From: JBFHER01 sp041584055 | GTDB lineage: Bacteria > Bacteroidota > Bacteroidia > Bacteroidales > UBA5342 | DNA length: 22,566 bases | Assembly (NCBI GenBank): GCA_041584055.1 | Contig: JBFHER010000026.1 | Coordinates: forward strand, 1 to 22,566 | Direction: 5' to 3' | Shown: positions 22,305 through 22,566 of the stretch, in pieces | How the letters are laid out: each line of letters opens with the position of its first letter | Position numbering within the stretch: position 1 is the stretch's first letter | The notes under the pieces: generated by a model | Database searches by the model: none | What the model was told of the DNA's origin: nothing | What the model saw: only the letters and a program-made list of their open reading frames with translations | Position numbers and translations under genes: made by a program

Positions 22305-22322
22305 CAATGTTGCAATGTTGAT
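22305..22322. repeat. short second block of the 8-bp array
   Basis: Two units of the same type (aatgttgcaatgttg) follow the copied leader gcgtcccgaacaatgt, then the array breaks off. This shows the leader and array travel together as a composite unit. Confidence 0.6.
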
Positions 22323-22347
22323 GACATGAGCTTGCGAAAAACAAAAA

Positions 22348-22392
22348 GCTCCGAAGGAGCGACATCATGGTAGCCCCGTGCAACGCGCGGGG
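22348..22392. repeat. paired-hairpin intergenic element (REP-like)
   Basis: Two hairpins 13 nt apart: gctcc-gaa-ggagc (22348-22360) and ccccgtgc-aac-gcgcgggg (22374-22392), the latter with 8 pairs including one G-T. Paired GC-rich hairpins with a fixed spacer are the layout of REP/BIME-like elements. I recall similar GGAGCGAC...TAGCCCCG sequences between genes in Bacteroidota. No REP-associated transposase is in the window. Confidence 0.6.
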
Positions 22393-22519
22393 TAACGAAT
22401 GCGCGAAATAAATTTAGGCCGGCAAAATAATTCATCAGAAATTAGGATTGATCCCTGGCCGCATATCGAAACATTCTCGAAGCAGATCGCACGGATTGCA
22501 AATCCTCGCTAGCGGAAGA

Positions 22520-22566
22520 AGTGTTGGAATGTGGGACTGTTGGAATGTGGGAATGTTGAAGGGTTG
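22520..22566. repeat. third block of the 8-bp array, cut by window end
   Basis: The tgttggaa-type array resumes after about 200 bp and is still running at the last base, so its full length is unknown. Confidence 0.75.

Larger units (their letters stand above)
21932..22566. other. non-coding repeat region at the window end
   Basis: 635 bp without a credible gene. Reverse-strand frames of 106 and 112 codons are made of translated repeat (His-Ile-Pro-Thr-Leu-Gln cycles). They have no start context or domain, so they are not genes. The region holds twin 24-nt units, two blocks of an 8-9 bp tandem array, a partial third block, and a paired hairpin element, all listed separately. No attachment site or transposase was seen. 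Confidence 0.7.

Noticed and set aside
21987..22383. Two reverse-strand open frames of 106 and 112 codons rich in His-Ile-Pro-Thr-Leu-Gln cycles
   Set aside because: They are direct translations of the 8-9 bp array and hairpin repeats in different frames, with no domain, signal or start context.
22002..22566. CRISPR array
   Set aside because: Units are 8-9 bp and contiguous, or paired 24-mers only; there are no regular spacers and no cas genes.

Overview
The window comes from the chromosome of a member of the Bacteroidota. Supporting signs are A-rich leaders without strong Shine-Dalgarno sequences, several promoters of the TTTG-N18-20-TAnnTTTG type, an HU-CCDC81/SPOR protein, and an ATP synthase operon that stops after atpG with no atpD or atpC. 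Base composition is AT-rich and fairly even over the genes. I cannot name the genus. No tRNA, rRNA, CRISPR array, transposase or phage gene is visible.

Left part (1-3800): the end of a glycosyltransferase, a reverse-strand HU-CCDC81/SPOR protein with a nearly leaderless promoter, then galE and rfbB. The last two make nucleotide sugars (UDP-galactose and dTDP-4-keto-6-deoxyglucose) for surface polysaccharide.

Centre-left (4015-8367, reverse strand): the most unusual part. Four tightly packed genes run from one good promoter at 8375-8404. They encode a small secreted cysteine-containing protein, a NapH/NosR-like inner-membrane protein with two 4Fe-4S motifs, an outer-membrane beta-barrel-like protein, and a Tat-exported lipoprotein with twelve 4Fe-4S motifs. 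The inner-membrane and outer-membrane proteins share an acidic Phe-rich motif (DDxFExF type). I propose, as inference, that this is a trans-envelope redox chain using iron-sulfur clusters where porin-cytochrome systems use haem.

Middle (8400-13800): mostly single genes. These are a SAM methyltransferase, a two-helix small membrane protein, a secreted ThuA-domain protein, an ATP-cone/Mrr-like nuclease fusion, an RhlE-type DEAD-box helicase and a short DUF1456 protein.

Right (14188-20625): a reverse-strand Omp85-type surface barrel without POTRA domains, divergent from the ATP synthase operon atpB-atpE-atpF-atpH-atpA-atpG. AtpE has the proton-type pattern. Subunits beta and epsilon must be encoded elsewhere.

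Right end (20664-22566): two reverse-strand regulators (a stand-alone LytTR protein and a LuxR-type protein) separated by a terminator-like hairpin. Beyond them lie about 600 bp of non-coding repeats: twin 24-nt units, an imperfect 8-9 bp tandem array, and a paired-hairpin element resembling intergenic palindromic repeats.
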